Source: Tetracentron sinense (lineage: Eukaryota; Streptophyta; Magnoliopsida; Trochodendrales; Trochodendraceae). Taken from it: DNA of 64,000 nt. The position numbers and the translations under genes are program-made. Shown one piece after another: positions 31,796 through 43,779 of the stretch. Numbering within the stretch: the first letter of the stretch is position 1; the number at the start of each line of letters is the position of its first letter. Location: positions 60,010,944 to 60,074,943 of the forward strand of contig CM026552.1 of the NCBI GenBank assembly GCA_015143295.1. Reading direction: 5' to 3'. The notes beneath the pieces are model-generated. The model did not search any database and had not been told where the DNA came from. It was given only the letters and a program-made list of their open reading frames with translations.

Positions 31796-34700
31796 TGCAA
31801 TTTTTTCTTGTTGATTATTATATGCATATGCTCTTGAAATCCCGGTTCATGGATACATGTGTGCTCGTGTTCATTAATTGTAACAATCATGGGAATGCGG
31901 ATAGCAAGAGAGATATGGCATCACAATTCAATTCATAGTTTATGCTTATGAGAATTTGAGTAATCTACTTGGCATTGGATCAATTCATCATTCATGAGAA
32001 CACATGCATAAGGCCTACTTCCATTTCTCTTCATTTAAGTCATTTTCTCATAGTTTAGGCATTTCGTCAAACACATAACATGCAACGTTCATTAGTAGTT
32101 CATCTTATTCTTTTAGTGCATTTTTTCCATTCAATCATAAAGGTAAGTTTGTTATTTATGAAATGCCCATCCTCTATTTTCCCTTTCACACACCACACAC
32201 ATCCATACATCTCGGCATCCAATCACCTCAATCAACACCCCATACACATCCATACCCTTTTCTTATCTTGTTTAGATTTATTGGAGATGATACATTTCAT
32301 AAGGAAGAACCATAATATCAAGAGTCACATTTCACAATAGAAAACCTAGATTATTGCTAAGGGAAGTTAGTAGGGTGTACTAACCTTGAATCAAGGCTTG
32401 ATCTTGGGTGGAAGCCTTGATTGAAGCTCCAACTTGCAAGTAGGAGGACTCTTGCTTGAAGAAGACTTGAGTGGGAAGGAAACCCTGTTGAAAATACCTT
32501 GGAAAATGCTGCCCTTGCTTGAGAGAGACTCCCCCACGAGCTTGAGGCTTGACTTTGAAGAATCCAAGCTTTGGAACAAATCTTGGGTAGCCCAACTCTT
32601 GATTTCTTCTCAAGAGGAAAACCTAGGTTAGGAATCCCCTTCTCCTCTCTCTCTATCTCTCAAAATCTCCTAAGTGTAGTGAATGGGGTCCTCAGGGTTC
32701 GGGCAAACCCTTTAAAGCAAGAGAGAACCGCCCAAATGACAAAAAGACCCTTAATGAAATTTCTGCAAAAACGCGATGACCGAGCGATCGATGGTTATGA
32801 CCGATCGATCGGTTTCCTACCGAGCGATCAGTGTTATTGACCGAGCGACCGGTCAAAAACATGCTCTCTGGAAAATTTCCCCATACAAAAAAGTTAACTA
32901 GTCGATAGCCTCCGATCGATCGGTTTTGGACCGATCGATCGCTACTAATGACCGAGCGATCGGTGCTTTGTAGGTCTCGACAGTTTTGACCATATCTTTT
33001 AACTCGCTCGTCGGATTTTGAAGATTCAACTTGCGTTGGGTTCGTCTTTCGAAAAGGAACATTTCTAACATTTCAGAATTTTCGATTTCTCCCTTATTTA
33101 TTAATTAGACCATGAGAAAGGCCAATTAGCAACGAAAGTACCATTAATTAAATATAGAAAAGTCCGGGGTGCTACATCTTGCCATATGGATCGATGAAAA
33201 GTGAAGAAGTCATGACAAAGTATGAAGAAAAAGTTAAAGGGAACCCAGATAAAAATTTATGCGGAAAACTGGATCCCGAGGATCTTTACACCATAGAATA
33301 CAAGTATTTCTATCTATAAGTTTTAGTCAAATTACCTCGGCGAATGATGTTCATCAGTGAAGCAAAAACCAACTCGAACCGTCAGAACTCTTTGTAGAGT
33401 TTTCTCAAACAAATTCTCGAAGCTCGGTCATTGTTCTTCGCTATCCCCGTGAAGCTTTGGAATCTCACTTGGTATTGAAGAAGCAAAGAGAAATAGATAG
33501 ATTGTTGATGTAGACTTGCTATCACCAATAACCTTAGAGTTCAAAATCCTAAAGTTGAAAAACCCAACTAAGAATACCCTATGCAGCTCATGAAAATCCA
33601 AGGGGATCTCCCTTGGTGCTCACGATTTTTGGAGAAGAGGAGAGAGAGAGATGATTGGTTTTCACAGTTTGGGGGGTTGTGGTATATTTATAGGATTTGG
33701 ATCATATCCAATCCTAATCCAATTACTTCTTATCCCTTAGGAATTATCTATTAATAATAACTCTTATTATTAATTAAATAAAAACCTAGTTTATTTATAA
33801 CTACTCTAGTTATAGTAAACCTACTAATTTAGGAGTCCTTCTCAAAAGAGGATTCCTTAATTAAAAGGATTAACCAAATACCTCAATAAAGGAATCCTAA
33901 TCCAATTAGGAGACCATCCATAAGGGGGGCGTGAGCAAAGGGATGGTGTGAGCATTAGGGGAGTCTTGGACTCCTAGTTGTAATCCAATTACAACTTTAT
34001 CTCTTTGTTCCTTACTTTCCAAGAATTGGAAATTAATTCCATAATTAAAGGAGTTATTATTCAACTAACCTAATCCTAATCCAATTAGGAAAGCTTAAGT
34101 GGGTGCCCCACTGTAGAGACCCGAATCTTCTTCATGTTTTTATTGCAAGTATTAGGGGTAGTATAGTCCTTGTGATGTTTTAATGTTTATGTATTTATAT
34201 CTAACTGGTGTAGTGTGATTAGGGCTTAATCAAACTTGTAAGCAGAGGGATGTCATATCAAATCCCGAACATTAGGAACCTCTAGTTTGGCACCGTTTAT
34301 TGGAATTGAGTGATTCTTGAACCATTATAAAGGTATTGGAACCCTCTTCAAGGTTCATGTTTAATGTTTTTCCATATTTTTAGTGTAAGCTAAATCAAAA
34401 GGCGGTTTTTTCAATGTCTTGTCTGATGGAATTGCAGATCAGTCAACTTTGGGGAGAATTTGGTCCATAAATAAAGGAGAATTTGTAAATTCTAAAATGC
34501 TATAAATATTCATTTTCGAAAGAGGAATCCAACGTAGGTTGAATCGTCAAAATCCGACGATCGAGTCAAACGTTATGGCCGAAACAGTTTAATAGGTAAA
34601 AAATCTGCAGAACACCGATCGCTAGAGATCGATCGGTTCACAACCGATCGCTCGGTCAGAAGTAGCGATCGATCGGTCCAAAAATGATCGATCGGTATCT

Positions 34701-34891
34701 ATCGACTGGTCCAAAATTTTTTATGGGGAAAATTTCCAGAGAGTGTGTTTTTGACCGAGAGCTCGGTCAAGAGCACCGGTCGATTGGTAGGCGACCGATC
34801 GCTCGGTCATAACCATCGATTGCTCGGTCTTTCGTATTTTTGCAGAATTTCAGTAAGGGCTTTTAGGTCTTTTTACCCTCAACCCTTGGGG

Positions 34892-34900
34892 CTATAAATA
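34892..34900 (+). promoter_or_regulatory. TATA box of the solo LTR
   Basis: CTATAAATA lies about 780 bp into the LTR and 60 bp past the last palindromic word. Confidence 0.65.
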
Positions 34901-36156
34901 GGGATCCTATTTCGGGGTATTAGAATACTCTACCTATTTCTAACCTAATTTGACAAAAAGGGAGAGAAAACCTAGGGTTTTGAGAGAGGGATTTCTTGGA
35001 GAAGAAGAAGATAGCTTGGATATCGCAAGGAAAGCTTGGAGATCGTCCTCGAAGCTTCCTCAAATCACCTTGTGAGCGATTTGGATCCAAGGGAAGGATC
35101 CCTAAGGTCGATAAACTCCCTAACTCAACTCTATTAATGATGCTTGGTGAATATCAGTATAATATAAATGATAGAAATGATAATTTGATTGTTTATCCCT
35201 AATTATGCATGGATTAAGCTTGTTAAAGATGAAAATGGATTTATACTATGGATGGATGGTATGGAGGATGGGAAATATTATGGAGGATTGGGATGAATGT
35301 ATGGATGTGGAGTATGTTTGGGTTGTATGGATGGATGATGGTGTGATGGAATGTTAAGAATGGGAAATGGCAAAGTATCCGTAATTAACGCACTCTAAAT
35401 GTTTGTTGAAATGTCTAAGAATGATAAATATTAGTATGATGCTTGTGATTATCAAGAAATTAAGTTAAATGGATATTGTTGTCGTTATGATAAATTATGC
35501 CCTATTTACTTGTATGGTGATCGGTATTTGGGTAGGCCAAACCTTAGAGGAAAATCCTCCACGTTGGGAATTCTCTAACTAGGGAGATGTAACCTAGCGG
35601 AGTTTCCTAACGGAAGATTGGAATCTAAGGGATGACTTATTTGAATTCCAATCACGACACTCAAGCACATGTGCACTCGCATGGTAAGTATTCAAGTCTC
35701 ATGAGTCCACTTGTCTCACAAGCATGCATGCATTGGATACAAACATGTTACGAATTATGCCATGAAAGAATGATCTCCCACTACAAACATCCACTCTACG
35801 CGTTGTCGCACTCATGTTATGCTATGAAAGAATGATCCCCCATTACGAACATCCACTCTACGCGTTGTCGAACACTATGAATTATGCGTTGCCGGGACAA
35901 AACACTATGAATTTTGCGTTGATAGGACAAACACACTATGAATCATGTATGTATGAGTCTATGCATATGTTAAGGCGAGTTCATGGATAAGAGTTGCACA
36001 AGTACACAAGTCAAGATGATGTTATGACATGTTATATGCTACGCACTCTGATTATGCCTATTTTACGTGAAATTATTATGAGTAAGCTTAGATAAACTGA
36101 GTTATGATATTGTTATTGCTCATGCTATCTTATGTTGTTGGTAGTTTGTTTATCCA

Positions 36157-36175
36157 TTGAGTATTCCAAACTCAA
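36157..36175 (+). other. Conserved LTR hairpin H1, covariant form
   Basis: TTGAG and CTCAA around TATTCCAAA. Most LTRs have CTGAG and CTCAG around TATTCCATG at this place, so the outer pair has changed from C-G to T-A on both sides. It lies just upstream of the small-ORF position. Confidence 0.6.
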
Positions 36176-37881
36176 TCGACTTGTCATTGTCTTCAGGTTT
36201 AGAAGAAGAGTCGTGGACCGAGGAGGTGTATGCCGAAGAAGAGGGAGAAGGTGAGCTTCCTGAGGGAGAGGTTAGGGATTTTGATGGTCATCCCTATTGA
36301 GTAGTTTAGTGTTTCTTTTTGGACGAGATGTTTATATTAGAATTTTTGACTTTTAGTTGATGTTGCCTTAGTTGTTTTACCCTATTGATGGTTTTAGACT
36401 ATTTCGTTATGAGGAGCTATGGTGTGTGGACTATTATTGTACAGGATGGTTCGACTTTTTATGATCAAAATTTTATTATCCTCATTCTTGGAGACTCGTG
36501 TTAGCACGCCTTGTATGTATGGATTTTAAGCAGGTTTATGTAATGTGACGATTCCAAAGTCCTATTTTAGCCTTGTAGGATTTTGGGGTCGTTACACCCA
36601 CCCTAGGGTTTAAATCCATGGGCTTGGGCCCACATTAAGGGTCCATACTTTATGGGTTTATGGATATGGGTCAAACCCATATTCATAAACCCATTTAATG
36701 GTCCACGCTTTAGGTTAACTTTTAATCTATTTAATCAATAATTAACATTTAATCATTTAAATAATTGACTAACATTTAATCAATTTACGAGCTTGTATTT
36801 TTTATGTGAGCATCTCCACAGATTGCTCTGGGACATTCAAACCCTGGCTTACCCAATGTTATCCCATTGACCCTAAATAGGAATTACATCGGAATTACAA
36901 GTGATGTGAGATATCCATGTTGCAATTGAATCCCAGTATAAGAACTTTAACCAATATGGATCCCGCCACATGAACTTTTTAATTCAATTGATCCTTCAAA
37001 TTACATTATCCATAATGGGCCTTTGAGATTAATATACTATTTAACTCATAGCCCATTGCACATCATCCGGGTTTCCAAGACTTTTGATTAAGCCATGAGA
37101 AACAATTTCTCATGTAAAACATTTTGAGAAAAGCCTTATTTGAGTATAATATATTTTAATAAAAATATATTTCAAGCTTATTTTGTTTCAAAATCACATG
37201 AGCAGGATTTAAGCTTAATCGACTATGTTACCTGGAACTTGGATAATCTCTCAAATTAATGAGCATGAATTTCTTGTTTGAAATTCAACATGACTCAAGG
37301 AGCTTTCTGACTATCCAACTGTCACCGAATCATAGTCCATAAGTAAGAGAATACTTTAGTGGAATCAAAACAGTCAGATTACTGCTCAGTTATAAATGAA
37401 CTCATCAGATCTAAGGATCATTGAAACTGTTCAATGTGAATGAGAGACCAACTATCTGATAGTATGTTTATGCAAGAGGTTTCTCATTGCATGCAATCAG
37501 TTAGTGTACATTTAAGCACCCATATGCTTATGTGTAGTGTCCACTACAATAGTTCGAGATAAAACTACATCTCAACTATTAAGAACGTACATCTTAGCAT
37601 AGTGGCAACCATATAAGTGAAGTGCCCAGCTTCACCCATAGCTGTGACTATATAAGGTATAAGGAACTGGAAAGCTATATCTATCTGTGATAGTCTCATC
37701 ACATAGCTTTCCTACAATATATCCTATGGACCTTTATCGATATCTCATAGGGTATAGATCATCTCATGATCATGGTCAATTACCCATAATGAATATATAA
37801 TAGATAAAGAAGAAGTCTCTATTAATCAAATTAATAAGAATCTTACAATCTAAATGAATTTTCTGGGCATCATGTCTAACA

Positions 37882-38464
37882 ATCTCCCACTTGCCCTAAA
37901 AGTCACTGTGTCATAGATTTCAATCCCATACTATCTAAGTGTGTTACAAATACTTTATCTGATAAAGCTTTAGTCATCGAATCAGCAACATTAAGTTGAG
38001 ACCTAATCTTTGTAACAATAATATCTTGCCTTATCTCTTAATAATCTCATTAATGAGAAGATATTTCCGCTCAATGAAAAGTAAGCACATAATCCTTAGT
38101 CCTTTTCAGGTACTTCATGATGTGCTTCATAGCAGTCCAATGATTAACACCTGGATTGCTTTGGAACCGACTAACAACTCCCACTGGATGACAGATATCC
38201 AGTCTAGTACATAGCATGGCATACATGAGGCTCCCAACTGCCGAAGCATAAGGGCACCTCTTCATCTGCTTGATCTTGTCAGCTAATGTAGGGGCCATCT
38301 TTTTAGACAAAGTAACACCATGTCTAAAAGGAATGAGAGTTTTCTTACAATCACTCATACTGTATCTAGACAAAATCTTGTCTATGTAGGAAGTTTGGCT
38401 CAATCCCAACATTCAGCATTTTCTTTCTATTAAAATCTTTAGTCCGAGAATATAGGATGCCTCT
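37882..38464 (-). pseudogene. pol: Copia pol 3' piece: RT end and RNase H remnant
   Basis: On the minus strand 38412-38071 encodes the stretch after the RT active site (TSYIDKILSRYSMSDCKK, GSLMYAMLCTRLDI, MKHIMKYLKRTKDY). Then most of RNase H is missing, and the last codons of pol (INVADSMTKALSDKVF-like, with frame breaks) precede the purine tract at about 37882. The deletion inside RNase H makes this a dead copy. Confidence 0.75.
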
Positions 38465-38518
38465 TGTCACGCCCTAAAATACCCCCTAGGAGTTAAGGGA
38501 TACTTTAGGTGTGACTAT

Positions 38519-40759
38519 TGTCGTGACCCAAATCCCACCTTAGAAGTTAGAGTGAATCTTGGATGACTAATCATGACTTTCTTGACAAACCAACTTGCAA
38601 AATCCACAGAGCATATACAATAGAGGACATAAATGGCGGAAACATACACTAACATAGCACATCGGAAGACTTAAACAAAACCTCTATGTGTATACATGTG
38701 ATCCAAGTTATACAAAAAGATACACAAAAGAAAGTGCTGGACATGCCTGCCAAAATAATGGATATATCTCTCTCAACTCACCCACAGCTATATCACTCAG
38801 AATCTACTACCATCTAATAGTAAGCCTCGACCGGAGGTTCCTCTAAAGGTTCCTCAACGTACTCCTCCTCCACCTATGGACCAGGAGCACAGACATCAAA
38901 AGGAGCAGCAGCTCCGCTATCACCTGCCGGCATAAGAAGTACGACTGAGAATGGAATACTCAGTGGGTACCAAATACTAACCAATAGTCATAGCATAAAA
39001 ATGGCAATACATAAATTAGGAGCAATTCATATATTTTAAACGGGAACAATTCATGTCATACAAGGAAGCAAAGTAATTTATAATCATGCTTGCATTCATA
39101 AAAGCCGATAAAACCCTTGAAAACACCGTGCACTTGACTTGACTTAAAGTACCATTTTCGTGCTTGAAAACTCGTCTTGTATATCTTGCTTGATTCTTGT
39201 AGATCGTGTCATGTCATGCATGTCATGCGTGCTTGCTTGTGATCATGTAACTTGTGAGATACACTTGTTAGATGTACTTGTGAGATGCGCTTGTGAGATG
39301 CCTTGAGAGGGAAGGGAGATCCTTCTTTATGCAATGCACTTGAGAGGGAAGGGAGATCCTTCTTCATGATATGTATGTACTTGCGAGGGAAGGGAGACCC
39401 TTCTTTATGCTATGCACTTGTGAGTGAGGGGAGACCCCTTGTGGAATGTTTGTTCTTGTTTTCTTGTGAAAAGCGAGGTAAAACATATCGTAGGATATGT
39501 CCCACCTCTAAACCTCGTTCTTGAAAACCTCGGTAAATTCATGTCATGCATGTCGTGCTCGTGGAAACGTGTACATAATTGCATTTAAATTTAAATATAA
39601 CATTTGGAGAGTTAACAATACATAGAACATCAATCATTTGAGCAATTCAATATTCATGTAATTTAGGGAAAACAAGAAGTCACACTATCATAGTTCCTAG
39701 CAATTTCCACAATTAATTAAACATGCATTTCCTTAATTTACAATTCATTTCTTTCACCTTGGCATTTCATCAAACATGGTGAGTACATTATTTGTTAAGC
39801 CTATCACATGCTCTTCTAGGTGGGTTCATATTCAGAACATGCTTGTATGTTTATTATTGGTGCAATGCCCTTTCCCATTTCATTCATCACGTCATCCACA
39901 TATCATCCATTCGCCAACATCCATCTCCATTCACCATCTACACAACCCATCTCATAACACATATATAGATGAATGAAAATAAAGGATAATAGGAATGAGG
40001 GAAGAAAAATAAAGAACTATAACTAGGAGGGTAGCAAAAGGTACCGACCTTGATCAATGAGGAAGAAAACTCCTCCAAAAACGTTCGTGAGGCGTTGCCT
40101 TAGCTTGGAGAAACTCCTCATTGCGTGCTTGAATCGGAATCTTGAAGCAATCCAAATTTGAGATGATCGTGGGTCTTGAAACCCCTTTGATTTCTCCCCA
40201 AAAGCAAACCCTAGGTTAGGAAAACCCTCTCCTCTTTCTCTAACTCTCAAATGTCTCTAAGTGTTGAGAATAAGCCCTAAAGGCTCGGGCAACTCTTAAG
40301 AGTAAAGAGTGAAACACCAAAAGACCGAAACACCCTTACTGAAATTTCTGCAAAAACACGAAGACCGAGCGATCGGTGGTTATGACCGATCGATTGGTTA
40401 CCTACCGAGTGATCGGTGTGTTGACCGAGCTCTCGACCAAAAATCAACTCTCTGAAAAATTTCCCCATACAAATTCTTCGACCAGTCGATAGCCTCCGAT
40501 CGATCGGTTTTGGACCGATCGATCGCTCCATGGACCGAACGATTGGTTGCCTACAGGTCCACACTGTTTTGGCCATATCTTTTGACTCGCTCGTCGGATT
40601 TCGACGATTCAACTTGCGTTGGGTACGTACTTCGAAAAGGAACATTTCTGATATTCTAGAATTTCCAATTTCTTCCTTATTTATTAATTGTACTACTTTA
40701 AAGGTAAATTGGCTACGAAAGTGCCATGTATTAAGCATGAAAAAGTCCGGGGCTCTACA
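38519..40759 (-). mobile_element. Solo gypsy LTR with target duplication ACTAT
   Basis: A minus-strand LTR of 2241 bp with ends TGTAGAGCCCCGG (40759) and GGGTCACGACA (38519) and perfect ACTAT repeats at 38514-38518 and 40760-40764. ACCGATCGATCGGT-type words lie at 40362-40550. Repeats of about 53 bp around GAGAGGGAAGGGAGATCC lie at 39300-39430. The small reading frame is present but interrupted (38933-38814). Confidence 0.92.
38814..38933 (-). pseudogene. LTR small ORF with an internal stop
   Basis: ATG at 38933 (context CTTATGCCGGCAGGTG) and a terminal TAG at 38814 keep the 40-codon length, but a TAG replaces the conserved tryptophan before VEEEYVEE, a change explained by TGG to TAG. Diverged N-terminal half. 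Confidence 0.45.
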
Positions 40760-42156
40760 ACTATACTTAACCTGGTAAACCATCCTGTGATGAACAAGAC
40801 ATAACATATTAAAATGAAATATGATACAGAGTGCGGAAGCTTAAAACAAGCGGAAACGTAAACCAACTTTTTCTTTTTACATACATAGTCTATATTCTAA
40901 GTTTATATACAAGCATAACTGTAAAGGTGGACATGCCCACCATCAAAATACAAAAGATAAAGGTATCTCTCTTTCTCTCTCTCTCTCCATACACCCTACT
41001 CACAATAGTTTAAATACGGCCACATGTCAAGGTTTCTATCCTCCTATGGTTGAAGAGGAATAGGCGCCGCCTCCTCGACGTACTCTTCCTCAACCCACAG
41101 CTCAGGATTGAAGGTATCCACCGAACCTGCCGACAATGAAATATACGGCTGAGTATGGAATACTCAGTGAGTACAAGCTACTAGCTAACAATAGTAAGAA
41201 CGAAATACAATAATAATTACAGATAATTCATAACATAAAATTTAAAGCAATACTATGATCGTGACATGCATGTAACAAATGCAAAACTCTGGCAAAACCC
41301 ATGATTAAATTTCGTGACTTTGTTCTTGAAATATAACTTTTCATGATTTTTAAAACTTGTTTTTCATGTTAAAACTCGTACTTGTCTTGTTATTGTCTCA
41401 TGGGAATCACACGTGTCTTGCTTGTTCTTGTTTGGAATCACGCTTGTCTTGCTATGTCTTGACTTGCCTTGCCATGCTTAACTTGTGAGCTAGATGTTAG
41501 TGCCCTTGTAGCAACTTACGAGCCGGATACGCAAGTATCCTTCAGCGAATATGAATAGAAATGACTTGTGAGCCGGATACATAAGTATCCTTCAGCGAAA
41601 TAGAATAGGGTACACCAACATCCTTGACCAAACCTTTCCGACTTTATCAACTTGTCTTGTTTTCTTGTGAGCCAGGTATGACATATCTTGCGATATGCCC
41701 TACCCTTGACCGGCTTTATCATTCGTATCGAAATCACATGTCTATTTCTTGGTTTCTTTCATATACTTATACTTTAGAAAAACTTAGTTCATGCATGCAT
41801 GCGTGCTTGGGTGTAGCAATTGTGGCGATCATGATGACATGTACAACTCAAGGATAGCATATAGCAATTCAATCTTTTTATAGTCATGTGAGAATTTAAA
41901 GAACATATCAAGCATATTAATACCATTTACCAATTTGGGGAAAAACCCTTAAATCATAATTTCATGGTTTTAAGTAAATTCCTCATTCATTCATTTTATC
42001 ATACAAGTGGCATTCATCATTTAATGATCCAAACTTGGTTGCACTCCACTTGATCACCAATCCAATCTCTCCCTTGGTAGATCCCCACGCTTCTCTCTTT
42101 CTCTTCCAAGCTCTCTCTTTAGTTTAGGGTAAACCAAAAACCCCCAATGTGAGCCC

Positions 42157-42165
42157 CTATTTATA
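42157..42165 (-). promoter_or_regulatory. TATA box of the hosting solo LTR
   Basis: The minus strand reads TATAAATAG about 60 bp downstream of the palindromic-word block, the same spacing as in the other LTR of this type (22421-22430). Confidence 0.6.
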
Positions 42166-42214
42166 GGCAAAGGGTAAAAACCCTAAAAATCCCGTACATA
42201 AAAATTGGGTCGCA

Positions 42215-42387
42215 CGACTACGATCGTTCGCAGCATACGATCGTAGCTCCTCTACGATCGTTCGTAGATTTCCTATGATCGATCGTAGGTCTTCCAAAGA
42301 GTTTGGTCATTTTATGGGATTCTACGATCGTTCGTAGATTTTCTACGATCGTTCGTAGACCTTCTACGATTGCTCATAGGCTTCTAC
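42215..42387. repeat. Palindromic-word block, CTACGATCGTTCGTAG type
   Basis: About eight variants of CTACGATCGTTCGTAG, including near-perfect palindromes such as CTATGATCGATCGTAG, are spaced 10-40 bp. A solo LTR (42388-46186) entered exactly in this block, duplicating TCTAC, and two more words follow it at 46192-46275. Confidence 0.85.
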
Positions 42388-43120
42388 TGTAGAGCCCCAA
42401 AATTTAGGTTCACTCTTCATGTGAATAGTGTGTGAATATTGCTTTGAATAGTGCCTTCAAGGCCTAAAGCCTTAATGAAATTGTGGGTTCATGTTTTATA
42501 ATGAAAGGAGGTTTTGAATGAATCAAAATATGTATGGAAAGTGTTTTTGGGGGTTAGGGAGAAATGAAAAATGAGAGTATAACATACTCCAAGTGTCAAA
42601 GAAAGGGATGCCTAAACATACCCTCAACTTTAAAGAGCTCTAGAGTTCTCATCGCTGATTGGAATTGAGTGATTTTTGAATATTTGGAAAGATATCGAAA
42701 CCCTTTTCAAGGTTCATGTTTATCACTTTTTCAGATTTTGAGTTGAGGTTGGGTGAAATGTTAGATTTCCGGAAACGAGGCTGCTGAAAATCTGAGCTGC
42801 TGAAATCCATTTTCAGACCAATCATCTTTAAGGGCATTTTGGTCCATGAATAAAGAAGAATTATAAATTTTGTAAGAGAATCCAACGCAAGTTGAATCGT
42901 CAAAATCCGATAAGCGAGTCAAAAGTTATGGTCAAAATACCGAAGCGGGAAAAACCCAGTCACAACATCACTAGTCGACGAGTGAGCGTCACTCGTCGAC
43001 GAGTCAGCCCCGAAACGGCAAAAAATGACCCTGTAACAGCCCAGAACTCTTTCACCGACCTTGGGAGATATTTTGGGATATTTTGCGAAGGTTAATTTGG
43101 GTTTTTGGCAACCTTTAGCC

Positions 43121-43128
43121 TATAAATA
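43121..43128 (+). promoter_or_regulatory. TATA box of the interrupted solo LTR
   Basis: TATAAATA about 115 bp after the palindromic word, followed by a purine-rich leader (AGAAGAGAAGAAGAAG). Confidence 0.6.
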
Positions 43129-43779
43129 GAAGAGATTTTGTGGGTATAGATTTACCCAAAGCTAAAGCATAGATTTTGAGGATTTTTAGAAGAGAAGAAG
43201 AAGAAGAAACCTCTGATTTCTCAAAGCGTTCTTCTCAGACCAAAGTGAAGCTCAATCCTTGCTTCTAAAGTTTGTACTTTGCTATTTTTAGTGTTTTAGA
43301 GCTTGGGTTTTCTATCCAAGGTGATTCTCAAATTCTGAAATCAAAAGAGGGGTTTTTGGTTTTTTTTCCAATTAAGGTTCTAGCTTTCTCAAAGCTTCAA
43401 CCAAGTTTCCTCAAGCTTAATTTTGATCCACAGAAGTGTAAAAACTTCATTTTAAGGTAGATATAATCTACTATATAGCCTTGTTATGAATTCTCTATGA
43501 CTTCCCTTTGTTATTCACTATATGATGTTTCCTACAAAAAGTAATCCTCTCTGTTTAAGAAAGTCTAGATTTCTATGATGCATGATACTTTATGCATATG
43601 TCTCAATGCTATTAAGGTATTTTATGATTTCCATGATACTCACAAGAGCTATGTGCTATGTTTAAGATCTTCTAAGTCTAACATGATACTCAAAGTTCTC
43701 ACATGTTATATTCCAAGTTTTCAAAGGATTATGTTATTATGTCGAAAGGTTTAGTCTCGCATTGAAAAATCAAAATTAA

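Larger units (their letters stand above)
30538..33176 (-). mobile_element. Solo gypsy LTR with target duplication TCTTG
   Basis: A complete minus-strand LTR of 2639 bp (minus ends TGTAGCACCCCGG at 33176 and GGGGCGCGACA at 30538) is flanked by perfect TCTTG repeats at 30533-30537 and 33177-33181. It has ACCGATCGATCGGT-type words (32766-32970), eight hairpin units (31250-31795), an intact small reading frame (30958-30818) and the hairpin (30759-30776). It sits in the 3' LTR of the plus-strand Sirevirus. Confidence 0.92.
30472..33347 (+). mobile_element. Sirevirus 3' LTR, split by a solo gypsy LTR
   Basis: The LTR starts TGTAAAGTCATG at 30472 directly after the polypurine tract, is interrupted at 30537 and resumes at 33182. 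Its right end is not certain: sequence continues without a clear CA end until a minus-strand copia LTR seems to begin near 33348. Only about 230 bp remain, so the LTR is probably truncated by that element. Confidence 0.5.
34112..36596 (+). mobile_element. Solo gypsy LTR with target duplication CCCAC
   Basis: A complete LTR of 2485 bp (start TGTAGAGACCCG, end GGGGTCGTTACA) is flanked by perfect CCCAC repeats at 34107-34111 and 36597-36601. It has ACCGATCGCTCGGT-type words (34612-34830), a TATA box (34892-34900) and a TTGAG...CTCAA version of the first LTR hairpin (36157-36175). A diverged acidic frame follows (about 36184-36300, EEESWTEEVYAEEEG), lacking an ATG at the usual place. The second hairpin is not evident. 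Confidence 0.92.
33348..37881 (-). mobile_element. 3' LTR of the minus-strand copia element, split
   Basis: On the minus strand it starts TGTTAGACATGATGCCC at 37881, right after a purine tract (AAGTGGGAGATT). Own sequence is 36602-37881 and about 33348-34106; a solo LTR lies between. A TATAAATA-like site near 33691 on the minus strand fits a promoter in it. The lower boundary, TGTTCATC at 33348, is chosen because it gives the expected inverted ends; it is not confirmed by a target duplication. Confidence 0.55.

Noticed and set aside
40277-40807. 176-aa minus-strand frame in a solo LTR
   Set aside because: Runs across the palindromic words and LTR boundary into host LTR sequence; not conserved.
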